A program made the position numbers and the translations under genes. A DNA stretch of 64,000 nt from Peptoniphilus sp. GNH. GTDB lineage: Bacteria; Bacillota; Clostridia; Tissierellales; Peptoniphilaceae. Shown piece after piece: positions 41,155-51,608 of this stretch (the stretch's first letter is position 1; the number at the start of each line of letters is the position of its first letter). The notes beneath the pieces were generated by a model that worked only from the letters and a program-made list of their open reading frames with translations, was not told where the DNA came from and made no database searches. Where the stretch lies: positions 1,078,979-1,142,978 of the forward strand of contig CP089931.1 of NCBI GenBank assembly GCA_021307325.1. Direction: 5' to 3'.

Positions 41155-42393
41155 TCAGTCTAAAGATAAGTGTCCTATGTCTTTTCTGTAAAAAAGATTT
41201 TCGCATTTTATCTTTTCTATGTCCTTGTAGGCCTTGGCTCTAGCTTCTTCTAAACTGTTGCCTTCTGCGCAGACTATAAGCACTCTGCCACCATTTGTTA
41301 ATAATTTTGAATCTCTTATTTTTGTTCCCATGTGAAAAACTTTTGATTCTACTTGATCAAGACCTGAAATTTCAAAACCCTTGGCATAAGACTCTGGATA
41401 TCCCTTAGATGCCATGACTACACCTATATAAGATTTATCATCCCATTGCAAATCAAAGTCTTCTCCATCTATTACCTTGTTTGCTAAATCATAAAGACTT
41501 GATTTAAGTGATAACAATAAAACTTCTGTTTCAGGATCTCCAAAGCGAACATTGTATTCTATTGTCTTGATTCCATCTTTAGTCTTCATAAGTCCGGCAA
41601 AAAGCACACCCTTGAAGGGTCTTTTTTCTTTTATCATGGCCTTGGCTGTGGGTCTTATAATATTTTCAATCGCCTCGTCTATATCTTTTTTGCTTATGTG
41701 CTTAATTGGCATATAAGCTCCCATGCCACCAGTATTTAAGCCTTTGTCATTGTCGTAGGCCCTTTTGTGGTCTTGCACAATCTTCATCGGGGCAATTTTT
41801 TCTCCTGATACAAATGCCAAAAGTGAAAACTCTTCCCCTTCTAAAAATTCTTCTATCACGACCTTGGAACCAGCCTCGTCAAATTTTTTATCAAGCATAA
41901 TCTCTTTTAAAGCAAGCTTTGCCTCATCAAGATTATTTGAAATCAAAACGCCTTTGCCTGCAGCTATGCCATCAGCCTTTATGACTGTTGGAAAGGATGT
42001 ATTTTCCACATATGAAAGAGCCTTCTTGTAGTCTGTAAAAGTTTCGTATTTTGCAGTAGGTATATTGTATTTTTTCATAAAATCTTTTGCAAAAGACTTA
42101 CTCGCTTCTAATATGGCAGCATTTTTTCTCGCTCCGAAAGCCCTTATGCCATTTTCTTCTAAAAGGTCTACTATGCCATCTACTAGATAGGCTTCAGGGC
42201 CAACAAAAACAAGGTCAATTTTCTCTTCTTTGCAAAAATTTACAATTTCATTTTTTTCTAAATTGACACATTTTCCAAAACTAGCAAGGCCGGGATTTTC
42301 ACCGAGCATAAATATTTCATGGCCTTCTCTATATAACTTATCTGCAATGGCATGCTCTCTCCCACCATTGCCTAAAACTAAAACCCTACCCAT
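41155..42393 (-). CDS. purD: phosphoribosylamine-glycine ligase
   Basis: Joins phosphoribosylamine and glycine with ATP, purine step 2. A 412-residue ATP-grasp enzyme: 'VLVLGNGGREHAIADKL' at the start, 'VIKADGIAAGKGVLI' the ATP-binding loop, 'HKRAYDNDKGLNTGGMGAY' and 'YNVRFGDPETEVLL' the catalytic signatures. Its ATG overlaps the purH stop by one base. Last gene of the leftward purine operon. Confidence 0.97.
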   Translation of the reverse strand: MGRVLVLGNGGREHAIADKLYREGHEIFMLGENPGLASFGKCVNLEKNEIVNFCKEEKIDLVFVGPEAYLVDGIVDLLEENGIRAFGARKNAAILEASKSFAKDFMKKYNIPTAKYETFTDYKKALSYVENTSFPTVIKADGIAAGKGVLISNNLDEAKLALKEIMLDKKFDEAGSKVVIEEFLEGEEFSLLAFVSGEKIAPMKIVQDHKRAYDNDKGLNTGGMGAYMPIKHISKKDIDEAIENIIRPTAKAMIKEKRPFKGVLFAGLMKTKDGIKTIEYNVRFGDPETEVLLLSLKSSLYDLANKVIDGEDFDLQWDDKSYIGVVMASKGYPESYAKGFEISGLDQVESKVFHMGTKIRDSKLLTNGGRVLIVCAEGNSLEEARAKAYKDIEKIKCENLFYRKDIGHLSLD

Positions 42394-43913
42394 TAGTGTT
42401 TAAAATGGCGCATGCCTGTAAATACCATGGCGATGTTGTGACGGTTGCACGCATCTATTGACTCTTGATCTCTAATTGAGCCACCAGGTTGGATTACACT
42501 CGATATTTTGTACTTGCTTGCAAGCTCAACACTGTCAGAATATGGGAAGAAAGCATCAGATGCAAGCACTGCTCCCTCGGCCTTGGCACCCGCTTGTTCG
42601 AAGGCAATCTTACATGAACCGACCCTGTTCATTTGTCCTGCCCCCACTCCTAGAGTTTGGCCATTTTTAACTACAACAACAGCGTTTGATTTGATGTGCT
42701 TTACTATCTTGTAACCAAATTCCATATCCTTTATTTCTGCCTCGTTTGGTTTTTTTTCGGTTATTACTTCAAACTTGTCGTACAATTTGTCATCATAATC
42801 TTGTACCAGAATGCCACCTCTTACAGATTTTATAAGCAGGGGTTCTTTGTCTATTTTTTTAGGTATTTTATATATTCTTAGATTTTTCTTTTCTTTTAAA
42901 ATTTCTAGAGCCTCTTCTTCATAGTCTTCTGCCAAAATAATTTCAAGGAAAATTTCGTGCATTTTTTCAGCAGTTTTTTTGTCTATCTTGCCATTTATTG
43001 CAACTATGCCGCCAAAAATTGAAACTGGATCTGCTTCATAGGCTCTAGTATAGGCTTCGTAGACATCTTTCCCAAGGGCAACTCCACAAGGATTCATATG
43101 CTTTAGAGCTACGCAAACTGTTTGATCGAATTCTTGAAGGATATCAAGAGCTGCCGATGCATCTTGGATGTTATTATAGGACATCTTTTTGCCATGAAGT
43201 TGGATGGCATCTTGCATTGCATAAGAAACTTTTTCGTCTGAAATATAGTGTCTTGCTTTTTGGTGTGGGTTTTCGCCATATCTCAATTCATCTTTTAATT
43301 TGAAATGTAGACTTAAATCTGTATCTTCTATGCCTATTTTTTTCTCAAAATACTTGGCAATCATAGCGTCATATTCAGAAGTTTTTTTGAATACTTTAAA
43401 AGCTAGTCTTTGTCTTGTTTCAAGCGAAGTGTCCTTATTTTCTCTAAGCTCTTTAAGGACTTTTTCATAATCCTTTATATCTGTTACTACTGTTACAAAT
43501 TTATAATTTTTTGCAGCTGACCTTAGCATAGACGGACCGCCGATATCTATATTTTCTATAATTTCCTCATCGCTAACACCAGCTTTTTTTAGAGTTTCAA
43601 AAAATGGATATAAGTTTACGCAAATCAAATCAATGTAGTCTATGTTATTGTCTTTTAATTCTTTTTGGTGACTTTTTTGATCTCTTTTAGCTAAAAGCCC
43701 ACCATGCACCTTGGGATGTAGAGTTTTTACTCTGCCTTCTAGTATTTCAGAAAATCCTGTGTAATCTGCTATGTCCATGCAGGCTATGCCTTTATCCTTC
43801 AAATATTTCAAGGTGCCACCCGTAGATATGATTTCAAATCCGTTTTCTATAAGTCCTCTTGCAAACTCATCTACTCCCGTCTTGTCGCTCACACTTATTA
43901 AAGCCTTTCTCAT
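42393..43913 (-). CDS. purH: AICAR formyltransferase/IMP cyclohydrolase
   Basis: The bifunctional enzyme for the last two steps to IMP, 506 residues. The N-terminal IMP cyclohydrolase has 'RKALISVSDKTG', 'ISTGGTLKYLKDKGI' and 'GRVKTLHPKVHGGLLA'; the AICAR formyltransferase has 'VALKHMNPCGVALG' with the catalytic Lys-His pair and 'GVGAGQMNRVGSCKIA'. It overlaps purN by 4 bases. Confidence 0.97.
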   Translation of the reverse strand: MRKALISVSDKTGVDEFARGLIENGFEIISTGGTLKYLKDKGIACMDIADYTGFSEILEGRVKTLHPKVHGGLLAKRDQKSHQKELKDNNIDYIDLICVNLYPFFETLKKAGVSDEEIIENIDIGGPSMLRSAAKNYKFVTVVTDIKDYEKVLKELRENKDTSLETRQRLAFKVFKKTSEYDAMIAKYFEKKIGIEDTDLSLHFKLKDELRYGENPHQKARHYISDEKVSYAMQDAIQLHGKKMSYNNIQDASAALDILQEFDQTVCVALKHMNPCGVALGKDVYEAYTRAYEADPVSIFGGIVAINGKIDKKTAEKMHEIFLEIILAEDYEEEALEILKEKKNLRIYKIPKKIDKEPLLIKSVRGGILVQDYDDKLYDKFEVITEKKPNEAEIKDMEFGYKIVKHIKSNAVVVVKNGQTLGVGAGQMNRVGSCKIAFEQAGAKAEGAVLASDAFFPYSDSVELASKYKISSVIQPGGSIRDQESIDACNRHNIAMVFTGMRHFKH

Positions 43914-44473
43914 AATTCCTCCCTCAAAATTTTCGCTGCAGTCTTTGTATATAATTTGTGCTCCAGCTTGTGAATCTCTTCTGTCACTTCATCCAAGGAT
44001 TTGTCATAATCAACCCTTAGCTTGTCCTGAATTATTATCTTGCCCCCATCAACTTCTTCATTTACAAAATGTATGCTCACTCCAATGTATTCTTCCCCTG
44101 CCTCATAGGCTCTTTTTATAGAATCCTTGCCCTTATAAAGAGGCAGCAGAGAAGGGTGGATATTAATGACTTTTCCAGAAAAATTTTCCAAAAAATAAGG
44201 AGATAAAATCCTCATATAGCCAGCCAAAAAAATGTAATCCACATCTACTAGATGATCTAAAAATTCTTTCTCATAGTCTTCTTTTGAAGCATAGTCCTTA
44301 GGATTTAGAGTAAACACATTTATGTTTCTTTTCTTCGCCCTTTCTATGACCTTAGCCTTAGGATTGTCACAGATTAAAATTTTTATCTCTGCTAATTTTC
44401 TAATCTCTTTATCATCGGCTAGAGCCTCGAAGTTTGTCCCATTACCGCTTGCAAATACGGCTATATTTTTCAT
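43910..44473 (-). CDS. purN: phosphoribosylglycinamide formyltransferase
   Basis: Formylates GAR with 10-formyl-tetrahydrofolate. 187 residues with 'VFASGNGTNFEAL', the catalytic 'INIHPSLLPLYKG' (Asn, His) and 'HFVNEEVDGGKII' (Asp). Coupled to purM and purH by 4-base overlaps. Confidence 0.97.
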   Translation of the reverse strand: MKNIAVFASGNGTNFEALADDKEIRKLAEIKILICDNPKAKVIERAKKRNINVFTLNPKDYASKEDYEKEFLDHLVDVDYIFLAGYMRILSPYFLENFSGKVINIHPSLLPLYKGKDSIKRAYEAGEEYIGVSIHFVNEEVDGGKIIIQDKLRVDYDKSLDEVTEEIHKLEHKLYTKTAAKILREEL

Positions 44474-45474
44474 ACAAGACTTATCCTTTCTCCATCCACA
44501 ACTTCTCCCAATAAAAAGCTATCAGATATTAAGTCTAAAACTTTTTGCTCATCCTCTTTTTCTACTATGATTGCAAGTCCAACTCCCATATTAAAAACTT
44601 GATACATTTCTAAATCTGGTATTTGTCCCTTTTCTTGAATGAATCTAAAAATAGATGGTACTTGGTAGGAGTCCTTATAGATTTTCATTCCAAGACCTTT
44701 TTTGAGGGCCCGAGGTAAATTTTCAAAAAATCCTCCACCTGTTATATGGGAAATGCCAGATATTTTGACATTTTCTAGAAGTGTCAGGACTTCTTTTGCA
44801 TAAATTCTTGTAGGTTTCAAAAGGGCCTCTCCAATGGTAGTGTCCTCAAACTTATCATCAAGAGAAATGTTATTGTCTTTTATAACTTTTCTTATAAGAG
44901 AAAATCCATTTGAATGAAAACCTGTTGAGGGTAGGCCTATTACAACTTGCCCCGCTCTTGTATTTTTAGTGTCTATTAGCAGTTCCTTTTCCTGCGCTCC
45001 AACAGCAAAGCCTGCTATGTCATATTCTCCCTCTTTATAAAAGCCCGGCATCTCTGCAGTTTCTCCTCCTATCAAAGAAGCTCCAGCTTGTCTGCAACCA
45101 TCGGCTACGCCTTTAACTATTTCTTCTATTTGCTCGGGATTATTTTTGCCGACAGCTATATAGTCTAAAAAGAAAAGTGGAATCGCCCCTTGAGCCAAGA
45201 TGTCATTTACACACATTGCCACAACATCAATGCCAACTGTATCGTGCTTGTCCATTTCAAATGCAAGTTTTAGTTTTGTTCCAACTCCATCTGTACCGCT
45301 TACAAGAACTGGATTTTTGAAATTGTAGGCTCCCAAATCAAAGGCCCCTCCAAAGCTACCTATCATATCCATCATGCCCTTGTTTCTTGTAGTGTTCACA
45401 TGTTTTTTGATTCTTTCAACAACTTCATATCCCTTGTTAAGGCTCACACCAGCTTCTTTATATTTTTCGCTCAT
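44470..45474 (-). CDS. purM: phosphoribosylformylglycinamidine cyclo-ligase
   Basis: Makes AIR from FGAM. 334 residues: 'YKEAGVSLNKGYEVVERI', 'SGTDGVGTKLKLA', 'DIVAMCVNDILAQGA'-type sequence, 'LIGGETAEMPGFY' and 'ISHITGGGFFENLPRAL'. Overlaps purF by 4 bases. Confidence 0.97.
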   Translation of the reverse strand: MSEKYKEAGVSLNKGYEVVERIKKHVNTTRNKGMMDMIGSFGGAFDLGAYNFKNPVLVSGTDGVGTKLKLAFEMDKHDTVGIDVVAMCVNDILAQGAIPLFFLDYIAVGKNNPEQIEEIVKGVADGCRQAGASLIGGETAEMPGFYKEGEYDIAGFAVGAQEKELLIDTKNTRAGQVVIGLPSTGFHSNGFSLIRKVIKDNNISLDDKFEDTTIGEALLKPTRIYAKEVLTLLENVKISGISHITGGGFFENLPRALKKGLGMKIYKDSYQVPSIFRFIQEKGQIPDLEMYQVFNMGVGLAIIVEKEDEQKVLDLISDSFLLGEVVDGERISLV

Positions 45475-46889
45475 TTATACCTCTCCAGATTTAAAATATT
45501 TTTTTGTATTTCAGTAATGTTTTCAAAAAATTCTTCTTCATAACTTCCCAAACCATCTTCATACTTGCCATTAAATATATCCAAGGATATGCCCTTGTTT
45601 TCGCTGTCAAAATTAAAACCTACAGACTTTTTAAGCCCCTCTATACTTATAAATTCTAGTGAATCTGCTCCTATTTCTTTTCTGATTTCTTCCTTGCTCA
45701 TATTGGCTGCTATAAGTTCATCGGAGTTTGATATGTCTATGCCCGAATATGAAGGGAAAATTATAAGAGGGGAGCCTATCCTAATATGAATTTCCTTGGC
45801 TCCAGCCTTTCTTAAAATTTTTATAATTCTTTTTGATGTTGTTCCCCTTACTATGGAATCATCTAATAAGACAAGTCTCTTTCCTCTTACTACATCTGGA
45901 AGAGCTGATAGTTTCATCTTTACGCCCATATCCCTCAAATCTTTTGTTGGTTGAATAAAGGTTCTGGCTATATATTGATTTTTTATAAGACCCATTTCAT
46001 AAGGAAGTCCTATTTCTTCTGCATAACCACTGGCAAGAGATAGGGATGAGTTTGGAACACCAACTACTATATCCGCATCCACCGGGTATTCTTGAGCCAA
46101 AATTCTGCCTGAATTTTTTCTGACTTTGTGGACATTTCTTCCTAGAATTGTGGAGTCAGGTCTTGCAAAGTAAATAAATTCCATACTCTCTATTGCTATG
46201 TTTTGTGCTTCTGTAAATTGAGTCTTTTTATATCCGCTATCATCTACCTTGACAAGTTCACCTGCTGATATATCTTCTAAAAATTTTGCCTCTATTACAT
46301 TGAGGGCACAAGACTCCGAAGCCATACATATAGAATCTCCAAGTTCTCCTATGACAAGAGGTCTTCTAGCGTGCTTGTCAACTGCTCCGTAAAGAGCATC
46401 TTGGGTCAAAATCATGACAGAAAATGAACCTTGCAACTTAGATAAAGCATCCTTTATTTTATCTTCAAAAGTTTCTTTATTGCTTCTCCTAATAAGGTGA
46501 ATTATTATTTCGGCATGTGATGCTGAATGAAAGACTGCTCCATCATTTTCAAGTTCCTCTCTTAACCATTTTCCATTGGTCAAATTCCCATTCATAGTTA
46601 TGCCGATATGACCATCGTGAAATTTATAAAGTAGGGGTTCAATATTTTGAACATTGCTTGAATTATTGCTTGAATACCAAAGAGCTCCTATGGCAGCCTT
46701 ACCTTCAAGTTTTTTTAATCTTTCATCATCTTTGAAAACTTCTGCTAAAAGCCCGTTGTTTCTATAACCTCTTAACCTTAGTCCATTACTTGACACAATC
46801 CCTGCTCCTTGTTGTCCCCTGTGTTGCAAGGAGTGCAGAGCATAAAATGTTATATTCGACGCATTTTCATAATTCCAAATTCCAAACAT
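45471..46889 (-). CDS. purF: PurF with intact PRPP site but degenerate glutaminase domain
   Basis: Amidophosphoribosyltransferase, the first committed purine step, 472 residues. The phosphoribosyltransferase half is intact, with the PRPP loop 'LVLLDDSIVRGTTSKR' at about 339-354 and 'MGLIKNQYIARTFIQP'. The glutaminase half keeps its fold ('HSLQHRGQQGAGIV', 'MNGNL') but lost its active site. The protein starts MFGIWNYE, without the N-terminal nucleophile Cys of the CGVFGIW motif. Trp71 replaces the arginine of HVRY, and His125 replaces the aspartate of SSDTE. An in-frame TAG lies five codons upstream, so a start further up cannot supply the Cys. The iron-sulfur cysteines of the B. subtilis enzyme are also absent. 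It probably uses free ammonia. Confidence 0.93.
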   Translation of the reverse strand: MFGIWNYENASNITFYALHSLQHRGQQGAGIVSSNGLRLRGYRNNGLLAEVFKDDERLKKLEGKAAIGALWYSSNNSSNVQNIEPLLYKFHDGHIGITMNGNLTNGKWLREELENDGAVFHSASHAEIIIHLIRRSNKETFEDKIKDALSKLQGSFSVMILTQDALYGAVDKHARRPLVIGELGDSICMASESCALNVIEAKFLEDISAGELVKVDDSGYKKTQFTEAQNIAIESMEFIYFARPDSTILGRNVHKVRKNSGRILAQEYPVDADIVVGVPNSSLSLASGYAEEIGLPYEMGLIKNQYIARTFIQPTKDLRDMGVKMKLSALPDVVRGKRLVLLDDSIVRGTTSKRIIKILRKAGAKEIHIRIGSPLIIFPSYSGIDISNSDELIAANMSKEEIRKEIGADSLEFISIEGLKKSVGFNFDSENKGISLDIFNGKYEDGLGSYEEEFFENITEIQKNILNLERYK

Positions 46890-46912
46890 AAGTACTCCAA
46901 TCTATTGTCAAA

Positions 46913-49900
46913 TTATCTTGTAAAATATTTTACGCCATTAGCGAAAATATCTTGTCTGCCTTTTATTGTATTTGTCTTGTAAAGCCAATCATAAGACCTT
47001 TCACTGTGACCCATCTTACCTAAAATCAAGCCATCTTCACTAATCATTGCTTCTATTGCATAAGATGAACCGTTTGGATTGAATCTGCCATCCATACTTG
47101 CATCCGCATCAAAGTCTACATATTGAAAAGCTGCTAGATGTTTAAATTTTTCTATATTCTCACCCACTAGTCTTCCTTCACCATGGCTTAGAATCATCTC
47201 GTGAAGATCTCCTATTTCAAAATCTTGAGTCCAGGGCGATTTGGTATTTGCTACTCTTGTTATAACCGTATCTGAAATATGTCTAAAGCCCACATTCCTA
47301 AACAAGGTCAAGTCTTTCTTGTCGAGATCTCTAATCTCTGAATAGGGTAAAAGTCCTGATTTTATAAGAGCCTGAAAGCCGTTGCAGATGCCAAGAATAA
47401 GTTTTTTGTCCTTTAGGTGAGCGTGAATCGCTTTTTTTACCTTTTCATTTTTTAGCACATTTACTATAAATTTAGCCGAACCATCTGGCTCATCTCCTGC
47501 AGAAAATCCTCCAGGAAAAGCAACTATATGTGAATCATAAATAGCTTCTACTAGCTCTTCTATGGAATTTTCTATGTCATATTCTCTTGTATTCTTAAAT
47601 ACTACCTGCTTGACACTTGCCCCAGCTTCTTCAAAAGCTTTTTGAGTATCATATTCTGAATTGGTGCCCGGGAAAACAGGTATGACCACCTTAACTTGGT
47701 CAACTTTTTGCTTGTAATAAACTTTTTGCTCTCCCCTTATGCTAATATTTTCTACCTTGCCGCCATTCTTGTTGTAATAGGTTGGATAAATCTCTTCTAG
47801 AGTTGAAAAATATGCAGCTTGAGCTTCATTTAAATCTATTTTTATTCCATTTATAGAAATATCTTTTGTCACCTGACCCAGATAATAAAAGTCCAAATCT
47901 TCCTTGGCCTCTACAACTATTGAGGCTGGATTAAAGTCTAAAGCCTTGTCATAATCAATTGTAAATCCAAGAGAATTTCCCATTGCCATTTTTAGAAGTG
48001 ATGCACCAACAGATCCGAAATCTTGAACATAGGCTGATACAACCTTGCCTTCTTTGATGTAGGTGTTCAATTTTTCAAAATCTATCATGGCTTTTTTTAT
48101 ATCTGGGTAGCCTTTTTCGTCCTTTTTTATATCTATTAAATAAATCTTATTTTCAAGAGCCTTTAAATCCGGACTTATTACGTCTTTTATCTTAACTGGT
48201 GTGCAGGCAAAAGAAATAAGCGTTTCGACTACATTTATATCGTTAAAGCTTCCACTCATGGAGTCTTTTCCTCCAATAGATGGTCTTCCGATTTCTTTTT
48301 GAGCAATTATGGAGCCGAGAAGGGCTTGGCTTACCTTGCCCCATTTTTTTGGATCGTCCAAAAGTTTTTCAAAATATTCTTGAAAAGAGAAGTACAAGCT
48401 TTGCTTATTGCCTCCTGCTGCATACACCTTGGCAACAGATTCTAAAACTGCGTACATGCTTGATAGAAATGGTGAGTATTTTGAAATTTTAGGCACAAAT
48501 CCATAGCTTAAAATCGTCGCCGTGTCAGATGTTGAATACAGAGTCGGCAAAGCTGCTACGCTCGCTTGGACTGGTGTAATTTTATTTTTCCCAGCAAAGG
48601 GCATCAAAACAGTCATAGCTCCCACTGACGAATCGAATTGAGACACCATGCCCTTTTGATTGGTCACATTCAAATCTTTTAGTTCGTTTATTATTGCCTC
48701 TTTTGTGATTTCTTTGTGGGTGAAAGGATTTTGTCCTTCATTGTCATAGATTTCAACTCTGGCATGCTTTCTAACTCCCGCAGTTGCTAAAAATTCAGCC
48801 TTGAAATCTACTATTTTCTCCTCTTTATAGTACATTTCAAGTCTATTTCTATCAGTTATATTTGCCACATGGACATATTCCAAATTTTCTTTTCTACATT
48901 CTTCTGCAAATTTTTCATAATCCTCTTTTGCAAGACCTATTGCCATTCTTTCTTGCGATTCGCTTATGGCTATTTCTGTCGGATTTAGTCCCTCGTACTT
49001 GGTTTTGACCCTGTCTAAAAATATTTCTATACCTTCGGATAACTCTCCTATTGCAACTGAAACGCCACCAGCTCCAAAGTCATTACATTTTTTTATTAAC
49101 TTGGTGACCTCAGGCTTTCTAAATAATCTTTGAATCTTTCTTTCTTCAACAGGATTTCCCTTTTGAACTTGGCTTGCCGCACTTGTAAGAGACTTGTCAT
49201 TGTGAATAACAGAAGACCCACTCGCCCCTTGGATGCCATCTCTTCCAGTCCTTCCACCTATTAAAAGAACTATATCTCCTGGATTTAATTTTTCTCTTTT
49301 ATAATTTCCTTCCTTGACAGCGCCAACAACAGCGCCCACTTCCATAGTTTTTGCCAAGTAGGAATCATCATAAATCTCTCTTACATAAGTTGTAGCCAAA
49401 CCTATTTGATTTCCATAAGAAGAGTTCCCTTGGGACTTGCCCTTGGAAATTTCTACTTGAGGCAATTTATTTTCCAGGGTGTCCTCCACTTTTTGCAGTA
49501 TATTTCCAGATCCAGATATTCTCATAGCTTGATAGACATATGACCTTCCCGATAGGGGATCTCTTATGGCTCCTCCTATGCAAGTAGATGCTCCACCAAA
49601 GGGTTCTATCTCCGATGGATGATTGTGAGTTTCGTTTTTAAATTGAACCAACCATCTTTCCTTTTTCCCCTTGTTTTCTATATCTGTAAAAAATGAACAG
49701 GCATTTATCTCATCGGAAACTTCTATATTTTCATCTCCAAGCACCTTTGTGTGATATTTTCCTACTATGGATGCCATGTCCATGAGCCTTATTGGCTTTG
49801 TGATATTTAGCTCTTTTCTAAGTGAAATATAGTAGTCTAGAGCATCTTGTAATTCTTTTTGGAATAATTTAGACTTGATTTTTATATCGTCAAGAGTTGT

Positions 49901-50575
49901 TTCAAAAGTTGTGTGCCTGCAATGATCTGACCAAAACACATCAAGGACATAAATTTCTGTTTCTGTCGGGTCTCTATCTTCTTTTATAAAATATTTTTGG
50001 ATGAACTCAAGATCCTCTACATCCAGAGCCAAGGATAAATCCTTTATAATCTTTTCGAAATCCTCTTTTGTATAAGTTCTAAATCCACTAAAATCCCTTA
50101 ATTCTTTCTTGTCTGAATCAATTTTAAAGTCCATTTTAGACAAATCTTTTTCCACTGATTCTATTGGATTTATAAGAAATTTCTTGACCTTTGAAAACTT
50201 CTCTAGATTAATATCGGAATCTATGACTACAAGCTTGCCGCTTCTTACAAATGTCTTGCTATTTTTGTCAATTAGTCTTATTGCTTGCATAGCCGAATCC
50301 GACCTTTGGTCATATTGAGCTGGCAAAGTTTCATAGGCTATATAGCATTTATTTTTAAGGTCTATATCCTCAAAAACTTCATCTATCATGACCTCTGAAA
50401 ACACTCTGTCTTTTGCCTTTTCATATAGGTCATCGCTTATATCATAAATGTCATAAATTACATATATGTTTAAATTTTTCAAAGCTAAATCAAAATCTCT
50501 ATTTAGCTTTTCCCTCAAATTGTCCGATTCCCTATCATAGCCATCTCTTTTTCTTACAAATATTCTCTTATTCAA
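46913..50575 (-). CDS. purL: phosphoribosylformylglycinamidine synthase, single-chain
   Basis: Converts FGAR to FGAM with glutamine. The single-chain form (1220 residues) is a fusion of PurS-, PurL- and PurQ-like parts. Visible are 'YVLDVFWSDHCRHTTFET', 'KNETHNHPSEIEPFGGAST', 'ASGSSVIHNDKS', 'CNDFGAGGVSVAIGEL' and the C-terminal glutaminase with nucleophile in 'LGICNGFQALI' and His/Glu in 'MGHSERSYDW', all intact. I take TTG 50575 ([14 protein letters not shown]), which has GGAGGG at 6 bases; an ATG at 50599 would overlap purK by 32 bases. Overlap with purK is 8 bases. Confidence 0.95.
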   Translation of the reverse strand: MNKRIFVRKRDGYDRESDNLREKLNRDFDLALKNLNIYVIYDIYDISDDLYEKAKDRVFSEVMIDEVFEDIDLKNKCYIAYETLPAQYDQRSDSAMQAIRLIDKNSKTFVRSGKLVVIDSDINLEKFSKVKKFLINPIESVEKDLSKMDFKIDSDKKELRDFSGFRTYTKEDFEKIIKDLSLALDVEDLEFIQKYFIKEDRDPTETEIYVLDVFWSDHCRHTTFETTLDDIKIKSKLFQKELQDALDYYISLRKELNITKPIRLMDMASIVGKYHTKVLGDENIEVSDEINACSFFTDIENKGKKERWLVQFKNETHNHPSEIEPFGGASTCIGGAIRDPLSGRSYVYQAMRISGSGNILQKVEDTLENKLPQVEISKGKSQGNSSYGNQIGLATTYVREIYDDSYLAKTMEVGAVVGAVKEGNYKREKLNPGDIVLLIGGRTGRDGIQGASGSSVIHNDKSLTSAASQVQKGNPVEERKIQRLFRKPEVTKLIKKCNDFGAGGVSVAIGELSEGIEIFLDRVKTKYEGLNPTEIAISESQERMAIGLAKEDYEKFAEECRKENLEYVHVANITDRNRLEMYYKEEKIVDFKAEFLATAGVRKHARVEIYDNEGQNPFTHKEITKEAIINELKDLNVTNQKGMVSQFDSSVGAMTVLMPFAGKNKITPVQASVAALPTLYSTSDTATILSYGFVPKISKYSPFLSSMYAVLESVAKVYAAGGNKQSLYFSFQEYFEKLLDDPKKWGKVSQALLGSIIAQKEIGRPSIGGKDSMSGSFNDINVVETLISFACTPVKIKDVISPDLKALENKIYLIDIKKDEKGYPDIKKAMIDFEKLNTYIKEGKVVSAYVQDFGSVGASLLKMAMGNSLGFTIDYDKALDFNPASIVVEAKEDLDFYYLGQVTKDISINGIKIDLNEAQAAYFSTLEEIYPTYYNKNGGKVENISIRGEQKVYYKQKVDQVKVVIPVFPGTNSEYDTQKAFEEAGASVKQVVFKNTREYDIENSIEELVEAIYDSHIVAFPGGFSAGDEPDGSAKFIVNVLKNEKVKKAIHAHLKDKKLILGICNGFQALIKSGLLPYSEIRDLDKKDLTLFRNVGFRHISDTVITRVANTKSPWTQDFEIGDLHEMILSHGEGRLVGENIEKFKHLAAFQYVDFDADASMDGRFNPNGSSYAIEAMISEDGLILGKMGHSERSYDWLYKTNTIKGRQDIFANGVKYFTR

Positions 50576-51608
50576 ATTCTCCCTCCAAATGCACATCACC
50601 CAAAAAGTTTATATGACCGACTTTTCTATTTAATCTACCCTCCTTCTCATAAAGGTGTAAGTAACCTTGTCTTTTGCTTATCAGATTTATAAAATATTTT
50701 TCATTTTGACCTAAAATATTGTAAAGTGTGGCTTCTCTATTTTCTATTTTCCCAACTTTGAGCCCACAAATTGCTTCAATGTGAGCCCTAAACTGTGACT
50801 TGTTTGCCGATTGCATAGTTATGTGACCTGAATTGTGAACTCTTGGTGCTATCTCATTGAAAATAACCCTGCCATCGCTTATAAAATATTCCACAGTAAG
50901 CACGCCATAATAGTCATTGTCGTTTAATATCTTCTTAGTATATTCTATGGCTTGATGCTCCTGCTCTTTGGAAACATTAGCAGGTATATTAGATCTAAAG
51001 AGAATATTGTTCCTGTGTTCGTTTTCAACAACAGCTACAATCTCTATGCCATCTCTATCTTTTACAGCAACTACCGAGATTTCCTTATCAAGTTTTATCA
51101 ATTCTTCCAAGATTGTATCTTTTTCTATTTCCTCTTTTGTAGATATAATTTTTTGTCCCTTACCATCATAGCCTAGCCTGTTAGTCTTCATGAGATAAGG
51201 CTTGTCGATTTTTATATCATCTTTTGCCGGGTCATAATATTTTACAGTTTCTATTCCAAGAGATCTTGCATATTCTTTTTCTCTAAGTCTATTTTGGGAG
51301 ATTTCAAGCACACGAGATGATTGAACAAAATTATATTTTTTTTCTAGTTTTTTATAGGACTCTATGTCTATGTTTTCGAATTCGAAAGTTATGACATCGC
51401 TCATTTGGCAAAGTTTTTCAATGCTCCTAAAATCAGTAAAAGCACTATGGATAAAATAATCTGCAAATTTCTTTGCGCAGGCATCCTCTCTCGGATCTAG
51501 GATTGCAATTTTATAGCCCATTTCTTTTGCGCTCATTGCAAGCATTCGTCCGAGTTGACCGCCACCGATTATACCGATAGTGCTTTTTGGTAATATAGTC
51601 TTAATCAT
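50568..51608 (-). CDS. purK: N5-carboxyaminoimidazole ribonucleotide synthase
   Basis: ATP-grasp enzyme that carboxylates AIR at N5. 346 residues with '[21 protein letters not shown]' shown in part, '[13 protein letters not shown]', '[14 protein letters not shown]' and '[16 protein letters not shown]'. Its stop overlaps the purL start; it overlaps purE by 4 bases. Confidence 0.96.
   Translation of the reverse strand: MIKTILPKSTIGIIGGGQLGRMLAMSAKEMGYKIAILDPREDACAKKFADYFIHSAFTDFRSIEKLCQMSDVITFEFENIDIESYKKLEKKYNFVQSSRVLEISQNRLREKEYARSLGIETVKYYDPAKDDIKIDKPYLMKTNRLGYDGKGQKIISTKEEIEKDTILEELIKLDKEISVVAVKDRDGIEIVAVVENEHRNNILFRSNIPANVSKEQEHQAIEYTKKILNDNDYYGVLTVEYFISDGRVIFNEIAPRVHNSGHITMQSANKSQFRAHIEAICGLKVGKIENREATLYNILGQNEKYFINLISKRQGYLHLYEKEGRLNRKVGHINFLGDVHLEGEFE

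Noticed and set aside
45471-46920. Missing PurF cysteine explained by a wrong start or frameshift
   Set aside because: The upstream frame has a stop after five codons without Cys, and the Arg-to-Trp and Asp-to-His changes lie deep in a clean frame.
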